A stretch of 14,512 nucleotides of DNA from Spirosoma fluviale. Lineage in GTDB: Bacteria; Bacteroidota; Bacteroidia; Cytophagales; Spirosomataceae. Position 1 is the stretch's first letter. Each line of letters begins with the position of its first letter. Below, in pieces: positions 7,012 through 13,613 of the stretch. The position numbers and the translations under genes are program-made. The stretch covers positions 1 through 14,512 of the forward strand of contig CAMDSI010000037.1 in assembly GCA_945906915.1 (NCBI GenBank), given 5' to 3'. The notes beneath the pieces are model-generated. The model searched no databases. It was not told the DNA's origin and saw nothing but the letters and a program-made list of their open reading frames with translations.

Positions 7012-8031
7012 ATGAAACTAATCGTCTTACTATTAGGCCTTTCTACTATAGCAAACGCCCAAAACTTATTAAAAGACGCAATCGCCTTTCGCCTAGGCGC
7101 CTCCGTAAATCCTCGCTTGCTTTCTGAAAATGAAGCTTACAACGACATTGCGAAAAATGAATTGACCGGACTCACAGCTGAGAATCACATGAAGATGATG
7201 CTGATACATCCCGCAGCTGACCGTTTTGATTTCGTGAAAGGAGATGAAATTGTTGCTTTTGCAGCGGCGACAGGCAAACGAATGCATGGGCACACTTTGG
7301 TTTGGCATAATCAGGTTCCACAATGGATGAAGGATTTTCAAGGGGATCAAAAAGCCTGGGAAGACCTATTAAAAAATCACATTCAAACGGTAGTAGAGCA
7401 CTATAAGGGCAAAGTAGCCGGATGGGATGTAGTGAATGAATCCTTTATAGACGACGGTAGTTTGCGTCCTTCTCTTTGGGCGGATCATATTCCAGATTAT
7501 ATTGCCAAAAGCTTCCAATGGGCACATGAAGCAGATCCCAAAGCCACGCTTTTTTACAATGATTACGGCCAGGATGGCCATCCTAAAAAGATGCAGGCCA
7601 TTCTTAACCTTGTGGCTGATCTAAAAAGTCGTCAAATTCCCATTCACGGATTAGGATTACAGATGCACATCAATGTGGATTCAAAGCGCACAGAAATCGA
7701 GAACGTAATCGCACAATCAGTTCAAACAGGACTAGCCGTCCATTTTTCAGAGCTAGACGTTGCGGTTAATCCGAAGAATAATCCTGAATTCGTATATGAT
7801 GAGAAAGCCTCAGCCGCTCAGATGGAACTATTTAAACTGCTTTTCAAAACCTACCAATCCATTCCGGCTAAGCAGCAGTATGGCATTACGTTTTGGAACA
7901 TCTCCGATAAAGATTCCTGGTTGCGCGGTTATTTTAAGAGACCTAAAGAATTCCCCCTTTTATTTGACGATAATTATAATAAAAAACCAGCCTATTCCGA
8001 GCTTATAAATCTTTTAAATAAGCTAAACTAA
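7012..8031 (+). CDS. Secreted GH10 endo-beta-1,4-xylanase
   Basis: This 339-residue protein has a signal peptide, 'MKLIVLLLGLSTIANAQ', followed by a single GH10 catalytic TIM barrel and no carbohydrate-binding module. Diagnostic GH10 segments are 'ENHMKM', 'HGHTLVWHNQVPQWM', 'GWDVVNESF' with acid/base Glu143, 'LFYNDYG', 'HGLGLQMH', 'VHFSELDV' with nucleophile Glu247, and 'ITFWNISDKDSWL'. Both catalytic glutamates and the flanking aromatic subsite residues are present, so it should hydrolyse internal beta-1,4 bonds of xylan (or related glucans) outside the cytoplasm. It follows the lipoprotein peptidase gene by 12 nt. Its 3' end overlaps the convergent isomerase gene by 29 nt. No susC/susD pair is in view, so it is not in a classical PUL within this window. 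Confidence 0.95.
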   Translation: MKLIVLLLGLSTIANAQNLLKDAIAFRLGASVNPRLLSENEAYNDIAKNELTGLTAENHMKMMLIHPAADRFDFVKGDEIVAFAAATGKRMHGHTLVWHNQVPQWMKDFQGDQKAWEDLLKNHIQTVVEHYKGKVAGWDVVNESFIDDGSLRPSLWADHIPDYIAKSFQWAHEADPKATLFYNDYGQDGHPKKMQAILNLVADLKSRQIPIHGLGLQMHINVDSKRTEIENVIAQSVQTGLAVHFSELDVAVNPKNNPEFVYDEKASAAQMELFKLLFKTYQSIPAKQQYGITFWNISDKDSWLRGYFKRPKEFPLLFDDNYNKKPAYSELINLLNKLN

Positions 8032-8854
8032 GCGGCACCTGAGCTTTTGAATTCGAATTTTCGTCCTCTAAGTAATAATACTTGATGGAGCTTTTTCTCG
8101 CCTGCTTCAGGATAGCTTTAACGGCAATTTGACCCGTTCCTAAAGGCACATCATTTTCTGGCGAAGTCTTCACAGCGAGGCCAACCGGCACGCCCTTTTT
8201 TAAATCCTTTACATGCATCAGCTTAAATCTCGAAGGATATTTCTTTAGATAGGTCAGCGGATCTTGCCCAAATTGATGCACCCAAAGGATGTCTAATTCA
8301 AAGGAGACATAATCCGGGTTTGTGTTTTGGATCAAATAATCATACAATGTTCCTTTCTCATAGGGAGTGAAATCATAGCCATGGTTATGGTAACTAAATT
8401 CAATGCCATTTTCCTTTAGTTTTTGGCCTACTCGATTAAAATCTTTCACTGCGACATCTGCCTGCTGAACAGTAAATTCTCCTTTATGCGGAATCATTCC
8501 CACCCGCACAAACTCAGCACCTAGGATTTTTGCATCCGCAATGACCGCATCCGTTTTATTCGTCAAAGCATCGTAATAAACGCCATAACTCGTACAAACC
8601 ATCCCACGAGCATCTAATAAAGCTCTCATTTCGGTTGCCGTTTTACCGAACAGATTTGAAAACTCGATATTGCGAATGCCCATCTCTTTAATGTAATCTA
8701 ACGTCCCCGGCACATCCTTACTGAAATCATTTCTGAACGTAAATGAAACCACACCTGGGGTATCTTTGAGGGCTTTGCTGAATCGCTGCTGTGCGAAAAT
8801 GGCTTGCGAAAGCAGAAGGAAGAATAGTAAACTACATTTTTTCATATTTTGCAT
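8003..8854 (-). CDS. Exported sugar phosphate isomerase/epimerase-like TIM-barrel protein
   Basis: The 283-residue protein belongs to the AP-endonuclease-2 / xylose-isomerase-like TIM-barrel family. A signal peptide ending 'SQAIFAQQ' precedes the barrel, so it is exported, unlike the cytosolic isomerases of the same fold. Likely metal or substrate ligands are intact: 'YHNHGYDF' (His156, His158), 'FELDILWVHQFG' (Asp188), 'LMHVKDLKKG' (His214, Asp217), 'DVPLGTGQI', and 'YYLEDE' (Glu263). Many Bacteroidota exported homologues are annotated only as sugar phosphate isomerase/epimerase; a role on oxidised (keto) sugars or glycosides has been proposed for some. The ATG at 8854 or the one three codons later (8845, Met-Lys-Lys-Cys) may be the true start; the second gives a more typical signal peptide. 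It is divergent from the small membrane protein gene and converges on GH10 with overlapping ends. Confidence 0.85.
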   Translation of the reverse strand: MQNMKKCSLLFFLLLSQAIFAQQRFSKALKDTPGVVSFTFRNDFSKDVPGTLDYIKEMGIRNIEFSNLFGKTATEMRALLDARGMVCTSYGVYYDALTNKTDAVIADAKILGAEFVRVGMIPHKGEFTVQQADVAVKDFNRVGQKLKENGIEFSYHNHGYDFTPYEKGTLYDYLIQNTNPDYVSFELDILWVHQFGQDPLTYLKKYPSRFKLMHVKDLKKGVPVGLAVKTSPENDVPLGTGQIAVKAILKQARKSSIKYYYLEDENSNSKAQVPLSLAYLKDL

Positions 8855-8908
8855 AGGTTTATATCATTAAATCTAGTAAAATACATTGGATTAAAAATAG
8901 GTAACAAA

Positions 8909-9100
8909 ATGAAAAATAAATTACGATGGCTTTTACAAGCCGCTGGAGGCTTGATTCTAACGGGTAGTGGACTTTCCCTAGCCATCGACGCAGGCATAAC
9001 AAAATTCCAAGGTGGGGACTGGTTTTACTACGGAACCGGAGCTTTGATCGTATTTCAAGCGGGCTTGTGTCTCTTGATAGACTCAACTAGACATAAATAA
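8909..9100 (+). CDS. Small two-helix membrane protein with internal repeat, unknown function
   Basis: This 63-residue protein begins 'MKNKLRWLLQ'. Two hydrophobic segments (about residues 7-27 and 38-58) are joined by the short loop 'ITKFQGGDW'. Positive residues at both ends (Lys2, Lys4, Arg6; Arg61, His62, Lys63) predict both termini in the cytoplasm. The helices share the spaced pattern G-x-L-I-(4x)-G-L-x-L-x-I-D: Gly13/Gly44, Leu15/Leu46, Ile16/Ile47, Gly21/Gly52, Leu22/Leu53, Leu24/Leu55, Ile26/Ile57 and Asp27/Asp58, a constant offset of 31. I prefer ATG 8909; the frame also opens at 8849, but those 20 residues are poorly hydrophobic and overlap the divergent gene's start. It precedes crtY by 73 nt on the same strand. 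I do not recognise a family; it could be unrelated to phototrophy. Confidence 0.7.
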   Translation: MKNKLRWLLQAAGGLILTGSGLSLAIDAGITKFQGGDWFYYGTGALIVFQAGLCLLIDSTRHK

Positions 9101-9173
9101 AATTTGAAAATGATAACAATAACAAAAATCATTGGTTTATTTAGTACAATTATTTATTTCCATAATTCTATTG

Positions 9174-10286
9174 ATGCCTACTACAAAGATTTACGACATA
9201 GCGATTATAGGTGCAGGAGCATCAGGATTACAGCTTTTATATGAAATTGTTCAAGCTGACCCCACTAATGAGAAGCAGATTTTACTCCTAGATTCTGGAG
9301 ATCGTTCGACAAAAAGTTGGTGCTTTTGGGAAGATGGAAAAAATCAATGTTTCCCTTTTTTAGTCGAAAAGTCTTGGGAATCCATGACCTATAGAACCAG
9401 TTCGGGGGAAACAATAAAATCGAAAATCCATCCACTCCACTATAAATACATCTCTTCAGAACGATTTTTTACCTATTTTTTTACCGAATTCATTCCAGCA
9501 AACCCAAATATTACGTTAGTAAATAGCTGGGTTCAAGAAATACAAGAAGGCGACGATTTACACTCTGTTATTTGTAAAGATGGCTCCTCTTTTTATACCA
9601 ATCGGGTAGCCGATTCTAGACCCTTAAAATCCGAGGACTCCTCCTTAATTTACCAACATTTTAGCGGAAAATTTATTGAGTTTGAACAGCCCATTTTAGA
9701 CGAATCATCCATGACCTTAATGGATTTCAGCTTACCTGTTTCTACAAATGAAATGGCTGTATTCCACTATATTTTGCCATTTAGTCAGACCAAAGCTTTA
9801 ATTGAAACGACTGTGTTTACAAAATTAGCCTATGACAAGGAGGCCTATGAGCGTATTTGGCAAAACTACATCGAAACTCACTATAGATCCCAGAAATATA
9901 AAGTTCTTGCTGATGAGAATGGGACCATTCCCATGGGCGTTACTACTCAAAAAAGAGAAGGTCAAGTTTACACGATAGGTACAGCGGCTGGAAATATGAA
10001 AGCTTCTACAGGATATGCTTTTACCAGAATGCATGAGGATGCTACCTATCGAGCACAAAATCTTACCAAAAAAACGCCGAGCAGATTTCGTTTTTATGAC
10101 AAAATGCTCTTAAAAATCATGAAAAATGAAATGAATAAAATACCTGCCGTAATGGATAGGCTATTTAGTCAAGTTCAAACACCCAAGATTCTTCGCTTTT
10201 TAGACGATAAAAGTTCGTTGATTGATGACATAAAATTGCTTTCTAAATTAGATATTCCTCTTTTCATTAAGCACCTGTTTATATGA
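9174..10286 (+). CDS. crtY: Lycopene beta-cyclase
   Basis: The 370-residue flavoprotein has an N-terminal Rossmann motif, 'YDIAIIGAGASGLQLL', with Gly13, Gly15 and Gly18 for FAD binding. It then shows 'SWCFWED', 'ISSERFFTYF', 'VADSRP' (Asp147-Arg149), 'LIETTVF' (the cyclase E-x-T block), 'GTIPMGV', and 'IGTAAGNMKASTGYAFTRM' from residue 268, which is a hallmark of CrtY-type cyclases. It should close both ends of lycopene to beta-carotene at the inner membrane. ATG 9174 sits just before the dinucleotide-binding strand; an upstream TTG at 9132 adds an unconvincing 14-residue hydrophobic stretch. The stop overlaps the start of blh as ATGA, so product and consumer of beta-carotene are translationally coupled. 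Genes for making lycopene are not in the window. Confidence 0.93.
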   Translation: MPTTKIYDIAIIGAGASGLQLLYEIVQADPTNEKQILLLDSGDRSTKSWCFWEDGKNQCFPFLVEKSWESMTYRTSSGETIKSKIHPLHYKYISSERFFTYFFTEFIPANPNITLVNSWVQEIQEGDDLHSVICKDGSSFYTNRVADSRPLKSEDSSLIYQHFSGKFIEFEQPILDESSMTLMDFSLPVSTNEMAVFHYILPFSQTKALIETTVFTKLAYDKEAYERIWQNYIETHYRSQKYKVLADENGTIPMGVTTQKREGQVYTIGTAAGNMKASTGYAFTRMHEDATYRAQNLTKKTPSRFRFYDKMLLKIMKNEMNKIPAVMDRLFSQVQTPKILRFLDDKSSLIDDIKLLSKLDIPLFIKHLFI

Positions 10287-11125
10287 AAAACTATATAGGA
10301 GCTATCTTCACTTTCCTTTATTTAGGTGCCTACTTAATGGTAGGGCCTTGGTCGAGTACGATTGATCTGTATATAAGTGGCTTCCTACTTCTTCTAACCG
10401 GCATACCGCATGGAGCTGGGGATCATCTAATCGCAAAAAAAATTGCTGATCGCCTTCACCTTTCCTTCCATTTAAAGCCTTTTATTATTTATTATGTGGG
10501 TATTATGGCTGCTTATGCAGTTCTGTGGTATGTTTCTCCTCTGATTGCCTTCATTATTTTCATTGGAATTAGCGTCTTTCACTTCGGGGATATGGAAGAT
10601 TTAGCGGCGGTGCAACCCAAGGAAACGCTATTAAATTTAGCTAGAACCATTTCCTTAGGCTCAGGCATCTTATCGTTTATACTTTTTAGTCATTGGAATG
10701 AAGTAGTTGAAATTATAAACCAAATGAAGGTTCCCATCCCGCAAAATATACCCTCCTACTTGATTTATTTTAGTCTGATTTTACTGATTTTAGGCTTTAA
10801 AAAGAAAAATTCTGCCTATTTTTTTAATACTTTTCTCACTTTAGTAGCGGGTTATTTTTTACCCTTAATCCCTGCCTTTATTTGCTATTTTTCTTGCTGC
10901 CATGCTATTTATAGTTTCATAGGTTTGAAAAATCACTTAGAAACATCCTTCTTGAATTTATATAAAAAATTAGCCCCATTTTCAATAGGAGCCGTTTTTA
11001 TGTGTTTGATTTATCTATTTTTAACTAGCAGCACCTTACAGGTATATCCCATTTTTATATTCTTGTCTTTATTAACGCTGCCACATTTTTTACTTATGCA
11101 TAAATTAATTAAACGACCCTATTAA
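10283..11125 (+). CDS. blh: Brp/Blh-type beta-carotene 15,15'-dioxygenase
   Basis: This 280-residue polytopic membrane protein has several hydrophobic segments and the conserved Blh histidines: 'GIPHGAGDH' (His43, Asp47, His48), 'VFHFGD' (His100), 'CCHAIYSF' (His207) and 'LTLPHFLLMH' (His268, His273). Blh enzymes use iron held by such histidines to split beta-carotene into two retinals. Length and motif order fit full-length members of the family. The ATG overlaps the crtY stop codon, and the rhodopsin gene follows after 107 nt, so the gene supplies the chromophore for the adjacent rhodopsin. Codon use is ordinary AT-rich (many TTT, ATT, AAT), in contrast with the rhodopsin gene, which fits low expression of a catalytic enzyme. 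Confidence 0.93.
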   Translation: MKNYIGAIFTFLYLGAYLMVGPWSSTIDLYISGFLLLLTGIPHGAGDHLIAKKIADRLHLSFHLKPFIIYYVGIMAAYAVLWYVSPLIAFIIFIGISVFHFGDMEDLAAVQPKETLLNLARTISLGSGILSFILFSHWNEVVEIINQMKVPIPQNIPSYLIYFSLILLILGFKKKNSAYFFNTFLTLVAGYFLPLIPAFICYFSCCHAIYSFIGLKNHLETSFLNLYKKLAPFSIGAVFMCLIYLFLTSSTLQVYPIFIFLSLLTLPHFLLMHKLIKRPY

Positions 11126-11156
11126 AAATATTTATAACAATTTTTATTTTTTTTTT
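11123..11156 (+). terminator. Weak AT-only hairpin with T-run after blh
   Basis: A 7-bp inverted repeat (TAAAAAT at 11123-11129, ATTTTTA at 11140-11146, loop of 10) is followed at once by ten T. The stem contains only A-T pairs and includes the blh stop codon, so it would be a weak terminator at best. It may partly separate the crtY-blh transcript from the rhodopsin transcript. The T-rich stretch may equally serve as an upstream promoter element. Confidence 0.3.
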
Positions 11157-11172
11157 AAATTTTTTTGTAATC

Positions 11173-11202
11173 TTTGAAACATTATTTCACACTTTATGTT
11201 TA
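11173..11202 (+). promoter_or_regulatory. Rhodopsin promoter (-33 TTTG, -7 TATGTTTA)
   Basis: TTTG at 11173-11176 and TATGTTTA at 11195-11202 are separated by 18 bp, close to the Bacteroidota vegetative consensus TTTG / TAnnTTTG with one mismatch. The predicted transcript would begin near 11208-11210, leaving a leader of roughly 25 nt without a Shine-Dalgarno sequence. A T-rich tract (11141-11166) lies just upstream and could raise promoter strength as an UP-like element. This is the best two-box promoter found by eye in the window. Confidence 0.6.
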
Positions 11203-11232
11203 CCTATTTAAACACTTAAATCTTTAACATTT

Positions 11233-11958
11233 ATGGAAACATTAAACATTTTACTAGACGGCTCACTTGCTGCCGGAGATTACATCGGATTTACCTTCTT
11301 TACAGGGTATATGTCGATGCTTGCTGCTTCTATCTTCTTCATCGTAGAAAGAGGTACAGTTAATGACAAGTGGAAAACATCATTATTGATTTCCGCATTG
11401 ATTACATTTATTGCTGCAGTACACTATTTCTACATGCGTGGTGTATGGTTAGAGACACACGAGTCTCCAACACAATTCCGTTACATTGACTGGACATTAA
11501 CTGTTCCTTTAATGTGTATTGAGTATTTCTTAATCTTAAAGCCAGCAGGTGCTAAGACAGGAATGTTAACTCGTTTACTATTCGGTTCTATCGTAATGTT
11601 AGTAGCAGGATATATCGGAGAGGCAGTAGTTCCAGCACAAAACGTAATGTGGGGTATCATCTCTACTTTAGGTTGGGCTGTAATCATCTATGAAATTTAC
11701 ATGGGTGAGGCTTCTAAATTAGCGGCGTCTTCTTCTAGCGAAGCAGTTAAGTCTGGTTACAACGTTATGCGTTGGTTCACATTAGTAGGTTGGGCAATCT
11801 ATCCAATCGGCTACATGATGTTACCTGGTAACTTGTTATCTGGTTTCTCTGGAAACATTGACTTAGTTTACAACATTGCAGATGCAGTTAACAAGATTGG
11901 TTTTGGCCTAGTTGTTTACTCTATCGCAAAAGGTGCTACAGCAGCAGAAGCGAAATAA
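11233..11958 (+). CDS. Proteorhodopsin, light-driven proton pump
   Basis: The 241-residue seven-helix rhodopsin carries all residues for outward proton pumping: His64 (partner of the acceptor), Arg83, proton acceptor Asp86, Thr90 and proton donor Glu97 in 'RYIDWTLTVPLMCIEYFLIL' (the D-T-E triad), and retinal-binding Lys221 in 'DAVNKIGFGL'. Met94 occupies the spectral-tuning site (Leu in green, Gln in blue proteorhodopsin), which predicts green absorption. In helix E the run 'MWGIISTLGW' puts Gly141 where Trp138 of bacteriorhodopsin and Gly156 of xanthorhodopsin sit, so a lateral opening for a carotenoid antenna is possible; this rests on a by-eye alignment. Codon use (AAC, CGT, GGT, GTA/GTT, TTC) looks adapted to high expression. 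The gene has its own promoter and a strong terminator, and lies directly downstream of crtY-blh, which supply retinal. Confidence 0.97.
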   Translation: METLNILLDGSLAAGDYIGFTFFTGYMSMLAASIFFIVERGTVNDKWKTSLLISALITFIAAVHYFYMRGVWLETHESPTQFRYIDWTLTVPLMCIEYFLILKPAGAKTGMLTRLLFGSIVMLVAGYIGEAVVPAQNVMWGIISTLGWAVIIYEIYMGEASKLAASSSSEAVKSGYNVMRWFTLVGWAIYPIGYMMLPGNLLSGFSGNIDLVYNIADAVNKIGFGLVVYSIAKGATAAEAK

Positions 11959-11975
11959 TATTTATTTCTCAAAAG

Positions 11976-12007
11976 AAAGGGGTGGTCATCGATCATCCCT
12001 TTTTTTT
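11976..12007 (+). terminator. Intrinsic terminator after the rhodopsin gene
   Basis: A 9-bp stem (11979-11987 with 11991-11999, two G-T wobbles, loop ATC) is followed by eight T (12000-12007) and preceded by AAA that can extend the stem. It begins 20 nt after the rhodopsin stop codon. It is the clearest rho-independent terminator in the window and separates the rhodopsin from the GH30 gene. Confidence 0.85.
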
Positions 12008-12050
12008 ATGCCCAAAATTTAGCTAGTTTAGTGACAGCTAATCTATTAAC

Positions 12051-13568
12051 ATGAATAAATACCTTTGGATTTGTTTGACTTTCCTAGGGTTGGAGTTGCA
12101 GGGCCAACAAATCACTTTCGATACGAAAAAAAAATTCCAAACGATGCACAGTTTTGGCGCCTCGGACTGCTGGTCGATGGCCATGATTGGAAAATACTAC
12201 CCGGAGAGCAAAAAAAAGCAAATTGCCGAATGGCTATTCAGTCTTGAATCAGACCCACAAGGAAACCCAAAAGGCATCGGGCTATCCATGTGGCGATTTA
12301 ATATTGGGGCTGGCAGTACTGAACAAGGTAAAGAAAGCAAGATTTCAAATGAATGGAGACGTGCTGAAATTTTTTTGACTAACGATAGTTACGACTGGGA
12401 GAAACAAAAAGGCCAACAATATTTTTTAGAAGCTGCTAAGCAATATCAAGTACCCTACACGCTAGGATTTTTAAATTCCTCACCGGTCCAAATGACTAAA
12501 AATGGGTTAGCTATTGGCAGTGGTCGTTTAGGCGAATGGAATTTTGACTCTACTAAAATGGATGCTTGGACGAATTTCTTAACCCATGTTTCCAATCATT
12601 TTCAATTCACCTATTTAAGCCCATTCAACGAGCCACAATGGGATTGGGGGCCTGGGAAATCTGGCCAGGCATCACAGGAAGGTACACCCATCAACAATTC
12701 AGATCTAGCTGTGGCCACTAGGAAACTGGCTCAGGATTTCCTACGGACGAATACGAAAACGCGGATTGTGATTCCAGAAGCAGGACAACTGAATTATTTA
12801 TATGATACTAAAAGCAATCGGCCGGGTCAAGATGGACAGATTGACAACTTCTTTAACGCTGAATCAGCTAATTACTTGGGCAATCTTTCGGCCGTAGAGC
12901 GGGTTATCAGTGGCCATAGCTACTTTACCACCTCTCCTGCAAGCAAATTAACCTCGACCAGACAAGAATTAAATAAAAAAGCAAAGGCTGCAAATATCGA
13001 CTTTTGGCAATCTGAATATTGCATTTTAGGTGATAATGCCGGAGAAATAACTGGAAATGGAGTTGACCTAGGCATGAAAACAGCCTTGTATGTAGCGAAA
13101 GTCATTCATTCGGATATTCATGACGGCAATGCCTCATCGTGGAGCTGGTGGCTAGCCGTTAGCGCCAACGATTTCAAAGATGGGCTGATTTATACCTTTA
13201 ATGGTGTAAATAAAGGGGAAAATGATAACAACAAATACGATGCAGATCTGTATGATTCGAAAACGCTTTGGGCACTAGGAAATTATGCTCGATTTGTTAG
13301 ACCCGGCATGAAGCGAATCGAAGCGAGTATTCAACAGCCCGATTGCTTAATCACTGGATTTGCAGATAATCAATCGACTGTATTTGTGCTCATCAATTCC
13401 GGCAATGCATTTGAACTTCCGATTGGAGGCAAACAAGAAATTAAAACCTACACCACTTCCGACACGCAAAATTTAAGCTACCACTCCGTTCGAAATGAAC
13501 GCATCAAAATTCCAGGATCTTCGATAATGACCATCGTATTTGATTCAAAATACGGGATAGCATTTTAG
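12051..13568 (+). CDS. Secreted GH30 glycoside hydrolase
   Basis: This 505-residue protein has a signal peptide (about residues 1-19, ending 'LQGQQ') and a GH30-type (beta/alpha)8 barrel followed by a C-terminal beta domain from about residue 420. Diagnostic segments are 'MHSFGASDCWSM', 'GIGLSMWRFNIGAGS', 'YLSPFNEPQWDWG' with acid/base Glu194, 'ERVISGHSYFT', 'IDFWQSEYC' with nucleophile Glu322, 'SWSWWLAVS' and 'LGNYARFVRPGMKRI'. GH30 enzymes act on beta-linked polymers or glycosides (xylan, glucuronoxylan, beta-1,6-galactan or -glucan, glucosylceramide). The 'NEPQWDW' form resembles the endo-galactanase/xylanase-like members, but the substrate cannot be settled by eye. It begins 43 nt after the rhodopsin terminator and probably has its own promoter, though no clear box was found. 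A putative esterase gene follows after 45 nt. Confidence 0.9.
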   Translation: MNKYLWICLTFLGLELQGQQITFDTKKKFQTMHSFGASDCWSMAMIGKYYPESKKKQIAEWLFSLESDPQGNPKGIGLSMWRFNIGAGSTEQGKESKISNEWRRAEIFLTNDSYDWEKQKGQQYFLEAAKQYQVPYTLGFLNSSPVQMTKNGLAIGSGRLGEWNFDSTKMDAWTNFLTHVSNHFQFTYLSPFNEPQWDWGPGKSGQASQEGTPINNSDLAVATRKLAQDFLRTNTKTRIVIPEAGQLNYLYDTKSNRPGQDGQIDNFFNAESANYLGNLSAVERVISGHSYFTTSPASKLTSTRQELNKKAKAANIDFWQSEYCILGDNAGEITGNGVDLGMKTALYVAKVIHSDIHDGNASSWSWWLAVSANDFKDGLIYTFNGVNKGENDNNKYDADLYDSKTLWALGNYARFVRPGMKRIEASIQQPDCLITGFADNQSTVFVLINSGNAFELPIGGKQEIKTYTTSDTQNLSYHSVRNERIKIPGSSIMTIVFDSKYGIAF

Positions 13569-13575
13569 GATATTT

Positions 13576-13583
13576 TATGTTTA
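13576..13583 (+). promoter_or_regulatory. Candidate -7 promoter box before the esterase gene
   Basis: TATGTTTA, the same octamer as in the rhodopsin promoter, lies 30 nt before the ATG at 13614. No TTTG was found at the expected -33 distance. Transcription from the GH30 promoter is an equally good explanation, because no terminator hairpin was seen in this 45-nt gap. Confidence 0.25.
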
Positions 13584-13613
13584 TTTGTTGGTAATTAATT
13601 AAACCTATCATCC

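Noticed and set aside
8849..8908. 20-residue N-terminal extension of the small membrane protein from ATG 8849
   Set aside because: It overlaps the start of the divergent isomerase gene, and the following ATG at 8909 gives a natural Lys-rich start before the first helix.
9132..9173. TTG-initiated extension of CrtY
   Set aside because: CrtY proteins begin a few residues before the dinucleotide-binding strand, which fits ATG 9174; the extension is a hydrophobic stretch without family support.
9825..10058. 77-residue minus-strand open frame inside crtY
   Set aside because: It is a shadow frame within a confidently assigned gene, with no start context, motif or neighbour support.
11481..11687. 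68-residue minus-strand open frame inside the rhodopsin gene
   Set aside because: The composition reflects the complementary strand of conserved rhodopsin helices; no independent evidence of a gene.
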